This document shows positions 27,040 to 35,076 of a DNA stretch of 64,000 bases, in pieces. The notes under the pieces are model-generated. The model ran no database searches, was not told the origin of the DNA, and saw nothing but the letters and a program-made list of their open reading frames with translations. The position numbers and the translations under genes are program-made. Origin of the DNA: Rhizobium sp. BK399 (lineage in GTDB: Bacteria > Pseudomonadota > Alphaproteobacteria > Rhizobiales > Rhizobiaceae). The first letter of the stretch is position 1. Each line of letters starts with the position of its first letter. The stretch is taken from positions 62,001-126,000 of the forward strand of contig NZ_JACIAH010000004.1 in the NCBI RefSeq assembly GCF_014194695.1. The letters run 5' to 3'.

Positions 27040-27040
27040 T
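27014..27040 (+). terminator. Rho-independent terminator of the candidate small RNA
   Basis: Perfect 7-bp stem GAGCCGC/GCGGCTC (27014-27020 with 27025-27031), loop TTTT, then TTCTTTTTT. It works on the plus strand only. Confidence 0.9.
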
Positions 27041-27076
27041 ATTGCGTTGGGGACCATTTCCATGAAACTGTGGAAG

Positions 27077-27091
27077 TTAACCCTTTCTTAA
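27077..27091 (+). promoter_or_regulatory. CtrA-type box (TTAA-N7-TTAA) upstream of rcdA
   Basis: TTAA CCCTTTC TTAA is a perfect match to the CtrA consensus and lies 125 bases before the rcdA start. It suggests that CtrA controls the gene for its own degradation adaptor. No binding data are available here. Confidence 0.6.
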
Positions 27092-27215
27092 GAAACGCCT
27101 TGCGCAATTCCGCTAAAGCTACCATCTTAAAAGCATAAAGAGCGGCCGGAGAACCTTTTGCCTTCGGTCGACGTTACCTGACCATAAGTAGATGCGTGCA
27201 ACAGGGACTATTTAA

Positions 27216-27731
27216 ATGTCAGAGCTTGGATTGAACACGATCAGTTTTGCAGGTCGCGCTGCCTCATCCTCGCAGTTCAAGACACTGTATTCGGAAGGCA
27301 TGTCGCTGGTTGAAGAAACCGCCGCCTATCTCGATGGCCAGGGCCGCGCAGCCTCGAAGGTTCTGCCGCGCATGGCATCCGTCCTCTATGCCGCTGAATC
27401 GATGCGCCTCACCACCCGCCTGATGCAGATGGCGTCCTGGCTGCTTTTGCAGCGCGCCGTCAACAACGGCGAGATGTCGCGCGATCAGGTTTTGGCCGAG
27501 AAGAACAAGGTTCGCCTCGACGGTTTCAACGTCGATCGCAACGCGCCGGGCTGGGGCGACCTGCCGGAATCCTTCCGCGATCTGATCGAACGCTCGCTGC
27601 GCCTGCAGAACCGCGTCGCCCTGCTCGACCGCGAAATCTACCGTCCGGCCGAAGCCCCGATCGTTCCTGACAACCAGAATAGCGTCCAGGCTCAGCTTAG
27701 CTTGCTGCAGACGGCTTTCAGCAACAACTAA
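27216..27731 (+). CDS. rcdA: RcdA-like regulator of CtrA degradation (DUF1465)
   Basis: The 171-residue protein matches the DUF1465/RcdA family: all-helical, with RAASSSQFKTLYSEGMSLVEE and LYAAESMRLTTRLMQMASWL in the first half and RDLIERSLRLQNRVALLDRE in the second. In Caulobacter, RcdA is the adaptor that with CpdR and PopA delivers CtrA to the ClpXP protease during the cell cycle. In Sinorhizobium the homologue is also linked to CtrA turnover. A CtrA-type box lies 125 bases upstream, and a terminator follows the gene. Confidence 0.88.
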   Translation: MSELGLNTISFAGRAASSSQFKTLYSEGMSLVEETAAYLDGQGRAASKVLPRMASVLYAAESMRLTTRLMQMASWLLLQRAVNNGEMSRDQVLAEKNKVRLDGFNVDRNAPGWGDLPESFRDLIERSLRLQNRVALLDREIYRPAEAPIVPDNQNSVQAQLSLLQTAFSNN

Positions 27732-27754
27732 GCCGCCTCGATACCGCATTCATG

Positions 27755-27789
27755 AAACCGGCTGCGTGGTGCGCGGCCGGTTTGTCTTT
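27755..27789 (+). terminator. Rho-independent terminator after rcdA
   Basis: A 12-bp stem (27755-27766 with 27772-27783, AAACCGGC paired with GCCGGTTT at its base, one T-G pair), 5-base loop, then GTCTTTT. Confidence 0.85.
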
Positions 27790-27812
27790 TGCGCGCCACG
27801 AGCTTTCAGCCG

Positions 27813-28283
27813 CTACGCTCTACCCAGATGCTTTGGCCAGAATTCCTGATGGACGGCAGCAGCTTCGTCTTCGATGTTCGGGCCATCGACGACGACGATG
27901 CGCGCGCCGGTTTCCAATATTGCCCGGCTCGGAACGTTCAGGCCGATCCCGGCAATCTCACCAAGTCGCGTCTCGGAGCACGCAAACACCATGCGCCCGA
28001 TCCCCGACCAGTAGATCGCCCCGGAACACATCGCACACGGCTCGGTGCTGGTATAGAGAGTGCAATCCGACAGGAAAGCAGCATCGTACTTCTGCGCAGC
28101 GAGCTTGATCAGGTTCAACTCGGCGTGGTTCGTCATGTCGCGGCCGGTGAATACGCTGTTTTCGGCGCGCAGAATGACCGTCCCGTCCTTGACCAGCACT
28201 GAGCCAAACGGCTCGTCACCCCGTTCCATCGCAGATTTCGAAAGCGCGATCGCTTCTCTTAGAAACGGCTCGTGATTTTCCAT
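27813..28283 (-). CDS. Nucleoside deaminase (cytidine/deoxycytidylate deaminase family)
   Basis: The 156-residue protein has the zinc-dependent deaminase signature: NHAELNLIK (the H and the catalytic E) and TEPCAMCSGAIYWSG (two zinc cysteines). It resembles the guanine-deaminase/TadA-like group. The tail (LNVPSRAILETGARIVVVDGPNIEDEA) is closer to the guanine/nucleoside deaminase type than to tRNA-specific TadA, but the substrate is not certain. I start at the ATG at 28283 (MENHEPFLREAIALSK), which has AAGGGGACTGGG upstream. It converges with rcdA. Confidence 0.88.
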   Translation of the reverse strand: MENHEPFLREAIALSKSAMERGDEPFGSVLVKDGTVILRAENSVFTGRDMTNHAELNLIKLAAQKYDAAFLSDCTLYTSTEPCAMCSGAIYWSGIGRMVFACSETRLGEIAGIGLNVPSRAILETGARIVVVDGPNIEDEAAAVHQEFWPKHLGRA

Positions 28284-28398
28284 CCCAGTCCCCTTCAAAG
28301 CTGGAGCTGGATGATCTTGTCTTGGATCGAACGGATTTCCAAGAGGCCGTAACGCGGGTTCAAGAAAGCAAACAGTCTCGCGGGCAGAAAGCACGCAA

Positions 28399-28423
28399 CA
28401 AAAAACCCCGCCGAAGCGGGGTT
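28399..28423 (-). terminator. Rho-independent terminator after rpmE
   Basis: Stem AACCCCGC/GCGGGGTT (28404-28411 with 28416-28423), loop CGAA/TTCG, followed on the minus strand by TTTT. It lies 26 bases after the rpmE stop. Confidence 0.88.
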
Positions 28424-28449
28424 CTTTCAATTCCACCAAGCGGCAGCGA

Positions 28450-28671
28450 TTAGAGGCCGAGGCCGCCGAAACGCTTGTTGAACTTGGAAACGCGGCCGCC
28501 GCGGTCCATGAGCTGCTGGTTGCCACCAGTCCATGCCGGATGCGACTTGGAGTCGATTTCGAGGTTCATGACTGCGCCTTCAGAACCCCAGGTCGAGCGG
28601 GTTTCGTATTCGGTGCCGTCGGTCATGACTACCTTGATCGTGTGATAGTCGGGATGGATATCTGCCTTCAT
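28450..28671 (-). CDS. rpmE: 50S ribosomal protein L31, cysteine-free type
   Basis: The 73-residue protein begins [19 protein letters not shown] and contains [22 protein letters not shown], the L31 signature. It has none of the four zinc-binding cysteines of the C+ form, so it is the C-minus variant. The ATG at 28671 has AGGAAG upstream. It is a single-gene unit with its own terminator, transcribed divergently from the ABC exporter gene. Confidence 0.96.
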   Translation of the reverse strand: MKADIHPDYHTIKVVMTDGTEYETRSTWGSEGAVMNLEIDSKSHPAWTGGNQQLMDRGGRVSKFNKRFGGLGL

Positions 28672-28863
28672 AACAATCTTCCTGCCATGCAACGTCCAAT
28701 TTGACGCATATTCGTTGCGACAAGAGGACCGATTGAATAAATGAAGCCGCAGACGCAAAGGCTACGGCTTCCCATTAGGATGGGCTGCCTATACATGAAG
28801 GCCGGCAGGATAACAAGAGCCATCAGCCGCGGATGAGCGGTGTTGTAGGGGATCGGAGACGAA

Positions 28864-30666
28864 TTGGCATACGCGGGTCAAGCAGGGGAAAAGAAGTCGC
28901 GATCGCTGAAGCCGCTAGGCCGGCTGACGCCCTATGTCGTGCGCTATCGCGGCCTGGTCGCCGGCGCTCTCGCGTCGCTTGCGCTTGCGGCCGTGACCTC
29001 GCTCGCCCTGCCGCTCGCCGTACGCCGCATGATCGATCACGGCTTCACGCAGGCCGATGGCAGCTTCATCAACAGCTATTTCCTCATGCTGATGATCATG
29101 GCGGTCGTGCTAGCCGTTGCGAGCGCCCTTCGCTATTACTTCGTCATCACGCTTGGCGAGCGCGTCGTCGCCGACCTTCGCCGCGACGTCTTCAGTCACG
29201 TGACGCGGCTGTCGCCGGCGTTCTTCGACGTCAACCAGTCGGGCGAGATCGTCTCGCGCCTGACGGCAGATACGACGCAGATCAAGTCGGCCGTCGGTGC
29301 AACGGCCTCTGTGGCCCTACGCAACCTCATCCTCTGTCTCGGCGCGATGGGCATGATGATCGTGACCTCTCCAAAGCTGTCCAGCCTGGTGATCGGTGCG
29401 ATCCCGCTGATCGTCTTCCCGCTCGTCGGCTTCGGCCGCTCGGTGCGGAAACGCTCGCGTTTTGCCCAGGATACACTGGCCGATGCCTCCGCCTTCGCCA
29501 ACGAGACCATCGCCGCCAGCCGCACCGTCCAGGCTTTTGGCGGAGAAGACGCTGCGGCGGACCGTTATGGATCGGCCGTCGAAACGGCCTATGCTGCCGC
29601 CCGCGCCGCGATCCGCTCGCGCGCCCTGCTGACGGGAATCGCCATCACCCTTATCTTCGGCAGCGTCGTCGCTGTTCTCTGGGTCGGAGCCCACAACGTT
29701 CTCGCGGGCACGCTCTCTGCGGGCACGCTCGGCCAGTTCCTTCTCTACGCAGTTATCGCCGCCGGCTCGCTCGGCGCTCTGTCGGAAGTCTGGGGCGAGC
29801 TTTCGCAGGCCGCGGGTGCGGCCGACCGGCTGACGGAACTGCTCGACGAGGTTTCCCCAATCGCGGCGCCGGCCGCGCCTGTTGCGCTGCCTGCTCCTGC
29901 GCTTGGCCGTGTGCAGTTCAGTGACGTGCACTTCGCCTATCCATCACGCCCCGAACGATCCGCGCTGCATGGCCTGAGCTTCGACGTCGCTCCCGGCGAA
30001 ACCGTTGCGATTGTCGGCCCCTCCGGCGCCGGCAAAAGTACAGTCTTCTCGCTGCTGCTCCGTTTCTACGACCCGCAACAGGGCGCGGTGAAGATCGACG
30101 GTATCGAAGCGACGAGCACCGATCCCGACGAACTGCGCAAACGCCTCGCGATCGTGCCGCAGGATGTCACCATCTTTGCGGCTTCTATTCACGACAACAT
30201 CGCCTTCGGGCGCCCCGAGGCTACGCGCGAAGAGGTGCGTGCCGCTGCGATCGCTGCCCAGGCCGACGAATTCGTTGCCCGCCTGGAGAAGGGATATGAC
30301 ACGGAAGTTGGCGAGCGCGGTATCACGCTCTCCGGCGGTCAACGTCAGCGGATCGCGATCGCCCGTGCCATTCTGAAAGATGCACCAGTGCTCCTGCTCG
30401 ACGAGGCGACGTCGGCGCTGGACGCCGAAAGCGAAACACTTGTGCAAAAGGCCCTCGATGGGCTCATGACCGGGCGCACGACGCTTGTCATTGCCCATCG
30501 CCTCGCCACCGTGCTGAAGGCTGACCGGATTCTCGTTATGGATCAGGGCCGTGTTGTCGAAGAGGGAACGCATCAGACCCTCATTCGAGATGGGGGCATC
30601 TACGCCAAGCTCGCCAAGTTGCAGTTCGAAACTGGCGCCGGCGACTTTCTTGCCGCCGTGAAGTGA
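28864..30666 (+). CDS. ABC transporter, fused membrane and ATPase domains (multidrug/lipid exporter type)
   Basis: The 600-residue half-transporter has six membrane helices (about 25-320) and an ATPase domain (about 350-590). Walker A is VGPSGAGKST, the Q-loop is VPQDVTIF, the signature is LSGGQRQRIAIARA, Walker B is VLLLDEATSALD and the switch histidine is in IAHRLAT. Such proteins work as homodimers and export drugs, lipids or peptides. I see no ATG near the N-terminus; TTG 28864 preceded by GGAGACGAA is the best start. It stands alone between rpmE and a small membrane protein gene. Confidence 0.9.
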   Translation: MAYAGQAGEKKSRSLKPLGRLTPYVVRYRGLVAGALASLALAAVTSLALPLAVRRMIDHGFTQADGSFINSYFLMLMIMAVVLAVASALRYYFVITLGERVVADLRRDVFSHVTRLSPAFFDVNQSGEIVSRLTADTTQIKSAVGATASVALRNLILCLGAMGMMIVTSPKLSSLVIGAIPLIVFPLVGFGRSVRKRSRFAQDTLADASAFANETIAASRTVQAFGGEDAAADRYGSAVETAYAAARAAIRSRALLTGIAITLIFGSVVAVLWVGAHNVLAGTLSAGTLGQFLLYAVIAAGSLGALSEVWGELSQAAGAADRLTELLDEVSPIAAPAAPVALPAPALGRVQFSDVHFAYPSRPERSALHGLSFDVAPGETVAIVGPSGAGKSTVFSLLLRFYDPQQGAVKIDGIEATSTDPDELRKRLAIVPQDVTIFAASIHDNIAFGRPEATREEVRAAAIAAQADEFVARLEKGYDTEVGERGITLSGGQRQRIAIARAILKDAPVLLLDEATSALDAESETLVQKALDGLMTGRTTLVIAHRLATVLKADRILVMDQGRVVEEGTHQTLIRDGGIYAKLAKLQFETGAGDFLAAVK

Positions 30667-30719
30667 TCATCGAATTACACGTCCCTTCTCAGCGAGCAGC
30701 CTGCGACGGTTGCATCGGC

Positions 30720-30766
30720 GTGTAATCTTTGCGTGTATATTGACATAATACACGCAAAGATTACAC
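30720..30766. repeat. Perfect 19-bp inverted repeat with 9-bp spacer
   Basis: The arms are GTGTAATCTTTGCGTGTAT (30720-30738) and its exact reverse complement (30748-30766), around the spacer ATTGACATA. No T-run follows on either strand, so it is not an ordinary terminator. It lies 54 bases after the ABC gene and 49 bases before a small membrane protein gene. It could be a large operator, an mRNA hairpin or the remnant of a mobile repeat. Confidence 0.85.
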
Positions 30767-30814
30767 TCGGTTTCATGGACAGATTCATGTCGCAGCGCTC
30801 TGAGGGAGGCTCTG

Positions 30815-31258
30815 GTGAATTTAATAAGCTTTGCCAATATGTTGGTTGTGCTCGTCGCCATCGCCGTGGTGATATCGATGCTGCTGTGCTACCGCTCGCT
30901 CCGGGAGGCCCACGATTGGTCGCTGACCGACGCCCTGTCTGAGGAAGTCGAGTTGACGAAAACTGACGCAGCCGGAACCCCCATCGACGCCGCTGAAATC
31001 CCCCTCGCCGCCGGGCAGCTCCCACTAACCGTCACGATGATGAAAGCGAGTTCGAGCCGTTTCATCGCCCTTGTCGGAACCGTCGCGATACTGATGTTAT
31101 ACGTCGGCTTCGGCCTTGCCTGCCTTTATCGCTTTGCCAGCGTCAACGAGATACCCGACATGACGAAGGCGGCGAATTTCTTCTATTCCGGCCTCGTGCT
31201 TTTCGCGCCATACCTGATTAACAAGTTCTCGTCGGTCTTCTCGATCTTCAAGCCGTGA
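30815..31258 (+). CDS. Uncharacterised membrane protein with three predicted helices
   Basis: The 147-residue protein starts at a GTG preceded by AGGGAGG at five bases. Predicted membrane helices are at about 4-25, 83-106 and 122-140, with a polar loop (about 30-80) between the first two. I recognise no domain. It follows the perfect inverted repeat and precedes a YegP-like gene. Function is unknown. Confidence 0.75.
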   Translation: MNLISFANMLVVLVAIAVVISMLLCYRSLREAHDWSLTDALSEEVELTKTDAAGTPIDAAEIPLAAGQLPLTVTMMKASSSRFIALVGTVAILMLYVGFGLACLYRFASVNEIPDMTKAANFFYSGLVLFAPYLINKFSSVFSIFKP

Positions 31259-31394
31259 TACCAGCGATTTCCTTTTCAGACCCGTCAGTCGCGTCGGTTG
31301 CAGAGCGCGCAAATATCCCGATGGAATAGTTGCGTTTTTTGTTCTACGCTGCGGCTGTAGATAGGACAACATCCTGATTCCGGGAGAAAAATCG

Positions 31395-31583
31395 ATGTAT
31401 AAGTTCGAAGTTTACAAGGACAAGGCTGGCGAGTTCCGTTTCCGTTTCAAAGCGCCGAACGGCGAATCCATGTTCGGCTCCGAAGGCTATAAGGCCAAGG
31501 CATCGGCGCTGAGCGCCATCGAATCCATCAAGAAGAATTCTCCCGGCGCAGAAGTCGTCGACACGACGAAGGCTGAGGCCTGA
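31395..31583 (+). CDS. YegP-family (DUF1508) protein
   Basis: The 62-residue protein reads MYKFEVYKDKAGEFRFRFKA, followed by a second half GYKAKASALSAIESIKKN, the single-repeat form of DUF1508. The fold is a small beta-beta-alpha unit, and the cellular role is not known. GGGAGAAAAATCG lies before the ATG. A hairpin follows the stop codon. Confidence 0.9.
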   Translation: MYKFEVYKDKAGEFRFRFKAPNGESMFGSEGYKAKASALSAIESIKKNSPGAEVVDTTKAEA

Positions 31584-31589
31584 CCCATC

Positions 31590-31612
31590 AGGCGGCGCTA
31601 AAAGCGCCGCCT
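31590..31612. terminator. Hairpin between convergent genes
   Basis: Perfect 10-bp stem AGGCGGCGCT/AGCGCCGCCT (31590-31599 with 31603-31612) with loop AAA, between the YegP gene and the convergent FAD dehydrogenase gene. The T-run is poor, so termination is plausible but not certain. Confidence 0.55.
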
Positions 31613-33259
31613 CTACACTGCTCGTCCGGCGACCCTGCCGGAAAAGATGCAACCGCCGAGGAAAGTTCCCTCGAGCGCATTGTATCCGTGCATACCTCCA
31701 CCACCAAAACCTGCTACTTCGCCCGCGGCATAAAGCCCTGGAACCGGATCGCCGCCATGGCCGATCACGCGCGCGGATAGATCCGTCTCCAGACCACCCA
31801 GCGACTTGCGTGTCAGGATGTGCAGTCGCACGGCAATGAGCGGCCCAGCCCGCGGGTCAAGCAGCGCGTGCGGCTTCGCCGTCCGCATCAGCTTGTCCCC
31901 CAGATATCGTCGCGCACCGCGGATGGCGGTGACCTGGGCGTCCTTGGAAAAGGCATTGGCGATCTCCCGGTCACGCGCCTCGATCTGCGTCCTGAGGCGG
32001 CTCGCGTCCACACGCTTCTCGCCGGTCAGTCCGTTCATGCCATCAACAAGCGCTTCGAGCGTGTCGCGAACGATGAAATCCTCGCCCCTATCCATGAACG
32101 CCTGGACCGGCCCTGGCGGCTCCTTGCCCAACCGCTTGAGAAGCAGGCGAATGTCCTTACCCGTAATGTCAGGATTCTGCTCGGAACCAGAAAGGGCAAA
32201 CTCCTTCTTGATGATCGCCTTGGTGAGGATGAACCAGCTGTAGTCATGCCCAGTCGCGCAGATGGCTTTGAGCGTCGCCAGCGTATCGAAGCCGGGCATG
32301 GCAGGCGCATCAAAGCGGTTCCCATTGGCATCACACCAGAAGGAGGACGGACCCGGCAGGATACGTATCCCGTGATTGCGCCAGATGGGATCCCAGTTCT
32401 TCAGCCCCTCCGTATAGTGCCACATCCGGTCCGAATTGATCTCGCGGCCACCTGCGCGTTCGGAGATCTCGATCATTCGACCATCCACATGGGCAGGCAC
32501 GCCAGCGACCATATCGGCCGGGGGCCGCCCCAGCCGCTCGACCGGCCATCTCCGGCGCACCGCGTCGTGATTACCCCCGATACCTCCTGATGTGACGATC
32601 GTCACATCGGCCCGAACCTCGAAGAGCCCCGAAAAAATGCGGTTCGTCTCCCGCCCTCGCACGGAGGCGTCGGACTGAAGGACGGTGCCGCGGGCGCCGC
32701 AGACAATGCCGTCCTGAACAAGGAGATCATCCACCTGATGCCGGAACAAAAGCGTCAAAAGACCCTTCGCTTCCGCTTCACGCACCCGACGGACAAATGG
32801 TGCAAGCACAGCAGGCCCGGTTCCCCACGTCACATGGAAGCGTGGCACGGAATTTCCGTGGCCATGCGCCAACCCGCCTCCCCGCTCGGCCCAGCCGACG
32901 ACCGGGAACCAGCGCATGCCGTGCTGATGAAGCCACGAACGCTTTTCGCTTGCGGCAAATTCGAGATAGGCTTCCGCCCAGCGGCGCGGCCAATAGTCTT
33001 CCGGCCGGTCAAACGACGCTGACCCCATCCAATCCTGGCGTGCCAGGCCAAGGCTGTCACGGATCCCCATCAGCCGCTGTTCCGGGCTGTCGACGAAAAA
33101 CAATCCGCCCAACGACCAGAAGGCCTGCCCGCCGAGGCTTTGTTCGCCTTCCTGTTCAACGATGCAGACCTTCCGCCCGCGATCCGCCGCTTCCGCCGCC
33201 GCCACCAAGCCGGCAAGTCCCGCGCCGATGACCAGCACATCGCATTCAATCAAAAGCAT
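31613..33259 (-). CDS. FAD-binding dehydrogenase (KstD/fumarate-reductase-like)
   Basis: The 548-residue protein opens with the dinucleotide motif DVLVIGAGLAGLVAAAEAADRG and ends with a second FAD segment PGLYAAGEVAGFGGGGMHG followed by LEGTFLGGCIFSGR. This is the plan of flavoprotein dehydrogenases related to ketosteroid dehydrogenases and fumarate reductase flavoproteins. The substrate is unknown. I start at the ATG at 33259, which has GGGGGAGA directly before it; the frame extends further upstream, but that part is not protein-like. It is divergent from the DGPF gene. Confidence 0.85.
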   Translation of the reverse strand: MLLIECDVLVIGAGLAGLVAAAEAADRGRKVCIVEQEGEQSLGGQAFWSLGGLFFVDSPEQRLMGIRDSLGLARQDWMGSASFDRPEDYWPRRWAEAYLEFAASEKRSWLHQHGMRWFPVVGWAERGGGLAHGHGNSVPRFHVTWGTGPAVLAPFVRRVREAEAKGLLTLLFRHQVDDLLVQDGIVCGARGTVLQSDASVRGRETNRIFSGLFEVRADVTIVTSGGIGGNHDAVRRRWPVERLGRPPADMVAGVPAHVDGRMIEISERAGGREINSDRMWHYTEGLKNWDPIWRNHGIRILPGPSSFWCDANGNRFDAPAMPGFDTLATLKAICATGHDYSWFILTKAIIKKEFALSGSEQNPDITGKDIRLLLKRLGKEPPGPVQAFMDRGEDFIVRDTLEALVDGMNGLTGEKRVDASRLRTQIEARDREIANAFSKDAQVTAIRGARRYLGDKLMRTAKPHALLDPRAGPLIAVRLHILTRKSLGGLETDLSARVIGHGGDPVPGLYAAGEVAGFGGGGMHGYNALEGTFLGGCIFSGRVAGRAV

Positions 33260-33343
33260 TCTCCCCCAAATCTCCGCGAGCCTACGCGGAGCCCCGCTTG
33301 GCGACAACGCCACTTTCTTGTCACCGAGATTTTTTTGGCCGGA

Positions 33344-33368
33344 TGTCGAAATGGGCTGATGTCACGTC
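33344..33368 (+). promoter_or_regulatory. Candidate ECF42-type sigma promoter
   Basis: TGTCGA (33344-33349) and CGTC (33365-33368) are separated by 15 bases. They match the pair of boxes that I recall being reported for ECF42-group sigma factors (TGTCGA at -35 and CGTC-like at -10). It lies about 110 bases before the DGPF-domain gene, so the sigma operon may activate itself. Confidence 0.5.
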
Positions 33369-33477
33369 TCATTGTATCGGAACGGTCTTCCGCCGATCCC
33401 CGAACGTTGCAGCTTTTCAGTTTTGGTTCTTAGATGCCTGCACGCCGGTCAACGCAACGAATCTGGAGGAACGCCAC

Positions 33478-33816
33478 ATGCAATATGCGCTCATCGTTCG
33501 TGAATCATCGCGGGATTTTGCCCGCCGCACCGATCCCACCTATCGCGACGGCTGGATCGCCTACACGCAGGCTCTGATTCAGGCCGGCATCATGACCGGC
33601 GGCGCCGGGCTGACCGCACCCGAAACCGGCACGGTGGTGCGACGCAAGGGCGAGGACCACGATGTCCAGGACGGCCCCTATCCCGAAGGTAAGGAACAAT
33701 TGGGTGGCTTCTATCTGATCGACGTTCCGGATTTCGACACGGCGCTCGAATGGGCGACCCGTGTTCCGGTCTCCGCAGAAGGCTCGGTCGAGGTGCGCCC
33801 TCGCCTTCAAATGTGA
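33478..33816 (+). CDS. DGPF-domain (YCII-related) protein
   Basis: The 112-residue protein is named for its DGPYPEGKEQLGGFYL segment (about 65-80). It belongs to the YCII-related family with a ferredoxin-like fold. DGPF proteins are typically encoded next to ECF42-type sigma factors, as here; their activity is unknown. The ATG at 33478 has TGGAGGAACGCCAC upstream. It is followed after 7 bases by the sigma-factor gene, so the two are one operon. Confidence 0.9.
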   Translation: MQYALIVRESSRDFARRTDPTYRDGWIAYTQALIQAGIMTGGAGLTAPETGTVVRRKGEDHDVQDGPYPEGKEQLGGFYLIDVPDFDTALEWATRVPVSAEGSVEVRPRLQM

Positions 33817-33823
33817 GGTGGGC

Positions 33824-35074
33824 ATGACCGCCGAAGCCGAGCGCGCCGCCGAAAGGGTGGCGCGCCAATCCTATGGCAAGTTGGTTGCCTTTCTGGCGGC
33901 CCGCTCCCGTGATTTGCCGGCCGCCGAGGATGCGCTGTCGCAAGCGCTCGTCGATGCCCTGCGGGTCTGGCCGGAGCGCGGCATTCCCGACAGGCCGGAG
34001 GCGTGGCTGCTGGTCGCCGCGCGGCGCAATCTCATGCAGGGGGCGCGCCACCGAAGTGTCCAGGAAAATGCTCGCCCGACCATCGCCCTGGCCTTCGAGG
34101 AGGCGGAGGCGAGGATGAACGACGCTGCTGCCGATGCATTTCCGGACGACCGCCTGAAGCTGCTTTTCGTCTGCACCCATCCGCAAATCGATAAGAGCAT
34201 CCACACCCCGCTGATGCTGCAAGTCGTGCTAGGTATTGACGCAAAAGCCATCGCGCAGGCCTTCGTCGTTTCTCCTGCTGCAATGGGGCAGAGGTTGGTC
34301 CGGGCCAAGGCGAACATTCGCGATATCGGCATTGGATTTGCGATACCCGATCGACGCTCGCTGCCCGAGCGTCTGTCCGCCGTGCTCTCTGCAATCTACG
34401 CCGCCTACGGGCTTGGTTGGGACGATCTCGATGGTGCCGATGGCGGTCGCAGTGCACTTTCCAGTGAAGCCATCTGGCTCTGCCGCGCGCTGCTTTCGAT
34501 GCTTCCCGACGAACCGGAGGTTATCGGGTTGCTTGCCTTGATGCTCTATTGCGAAGGTCGGCGGGCCGCGCGGCGTAATGCCGAGGGTGACTACGTCGCG
34601 CTGGAACAACAGTCGACGGACCGCTGGAATGCGATCATGCTTGCCGAAGCTGATGCGCTGCTCCGCAAGGCAGGTGCGGTCAACCGCTTCGGTCCGTTCC
34701 AATGCATGGCCGCCATTCAGTCCGTACATACTGCGCGTCGTCTGACCGGCACGACGAATTGGGATGCTCTCCTAACCTTCTATGATGCCCTGCTGATGAT
34801 GCAGCCGACGGTCGGCGCCCGCGTCAGCCGTGCTGCCGTCCTCAGCCGCACCAAAGGTGCCCAAGCCGGACTGGATTGCCTGGCCAGCATGGACGCAAAG
34901 GAAATCAAAGCCTATCAACCCTATTGGGCCGTTCGCGCGCATCTGCTGACGGAAGTCAGGAACTATCGGGAAGCGGAGACCGCCTATCTCTCGGCAATCG
35001 GCCTCAGCGACAGCCCCGCTGTGCGTGGCTTTCTCCTCGATCGCCTCGCGAACGTTCGAACGGGCGTCGCATAA
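33824..35074 (+). CDS. ECF42-type RNA polymerase sigma factor with C-terminal extension
   Basis: The 416-residue protein has sigma-2 in its first 90 residues (SRDLPAAEDALSQALVDAL and PEAWLLVAARRNLM) and sigma-4 at about 120-165. A long C-terminal extension (DUF6596, then helical TPR-like repeats) runs to the end. This is the ECF42 architecture, in which no anti-sigma factor is encoded and the extension is thought to control activity. The start ATG at 33824 has GAGGTGGGC before it. It lies 7 bases after the DGPF gene and behind a matching promoter motif. Confidence 0.9.
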   Translation: MTAEAERAAERVARQSYGKLVAFLAARSRDLPAAEDALSQALVDALRVWPERGIPDRPEAWLLVAARRNLMQGARHRSVQENARPTIALAFEEAEARMNDAAADAFPDDRLKLLFVCTHPQIDKSIHTPLMLQVVLGIDAKAIAQAFVVSPAAMGQRLVRAKANIRDIGIGFAIPDRRSLPERLSAVLSAIYAAYGLGWDDLDGADGGRSALSSEAIWLCRALLSMLPDEPEVIGLLALMLYCEGRRAARRNAEGDYVALEQQSTDRWNAIMLAEADALLRKAGAVNRFGPFQCMAAIQSVHTARRLTGTTNWDALLTFYDALLMMQPTVGARVSRAAVLSRTKGAQAGLDCLASMDAKEIKAYQPYWAVRAHLLTEVRNYREAETAYLSAIGLSDSPAVRGFLLDRLANVRTGVA

Positions 35075-35076
35075 AC

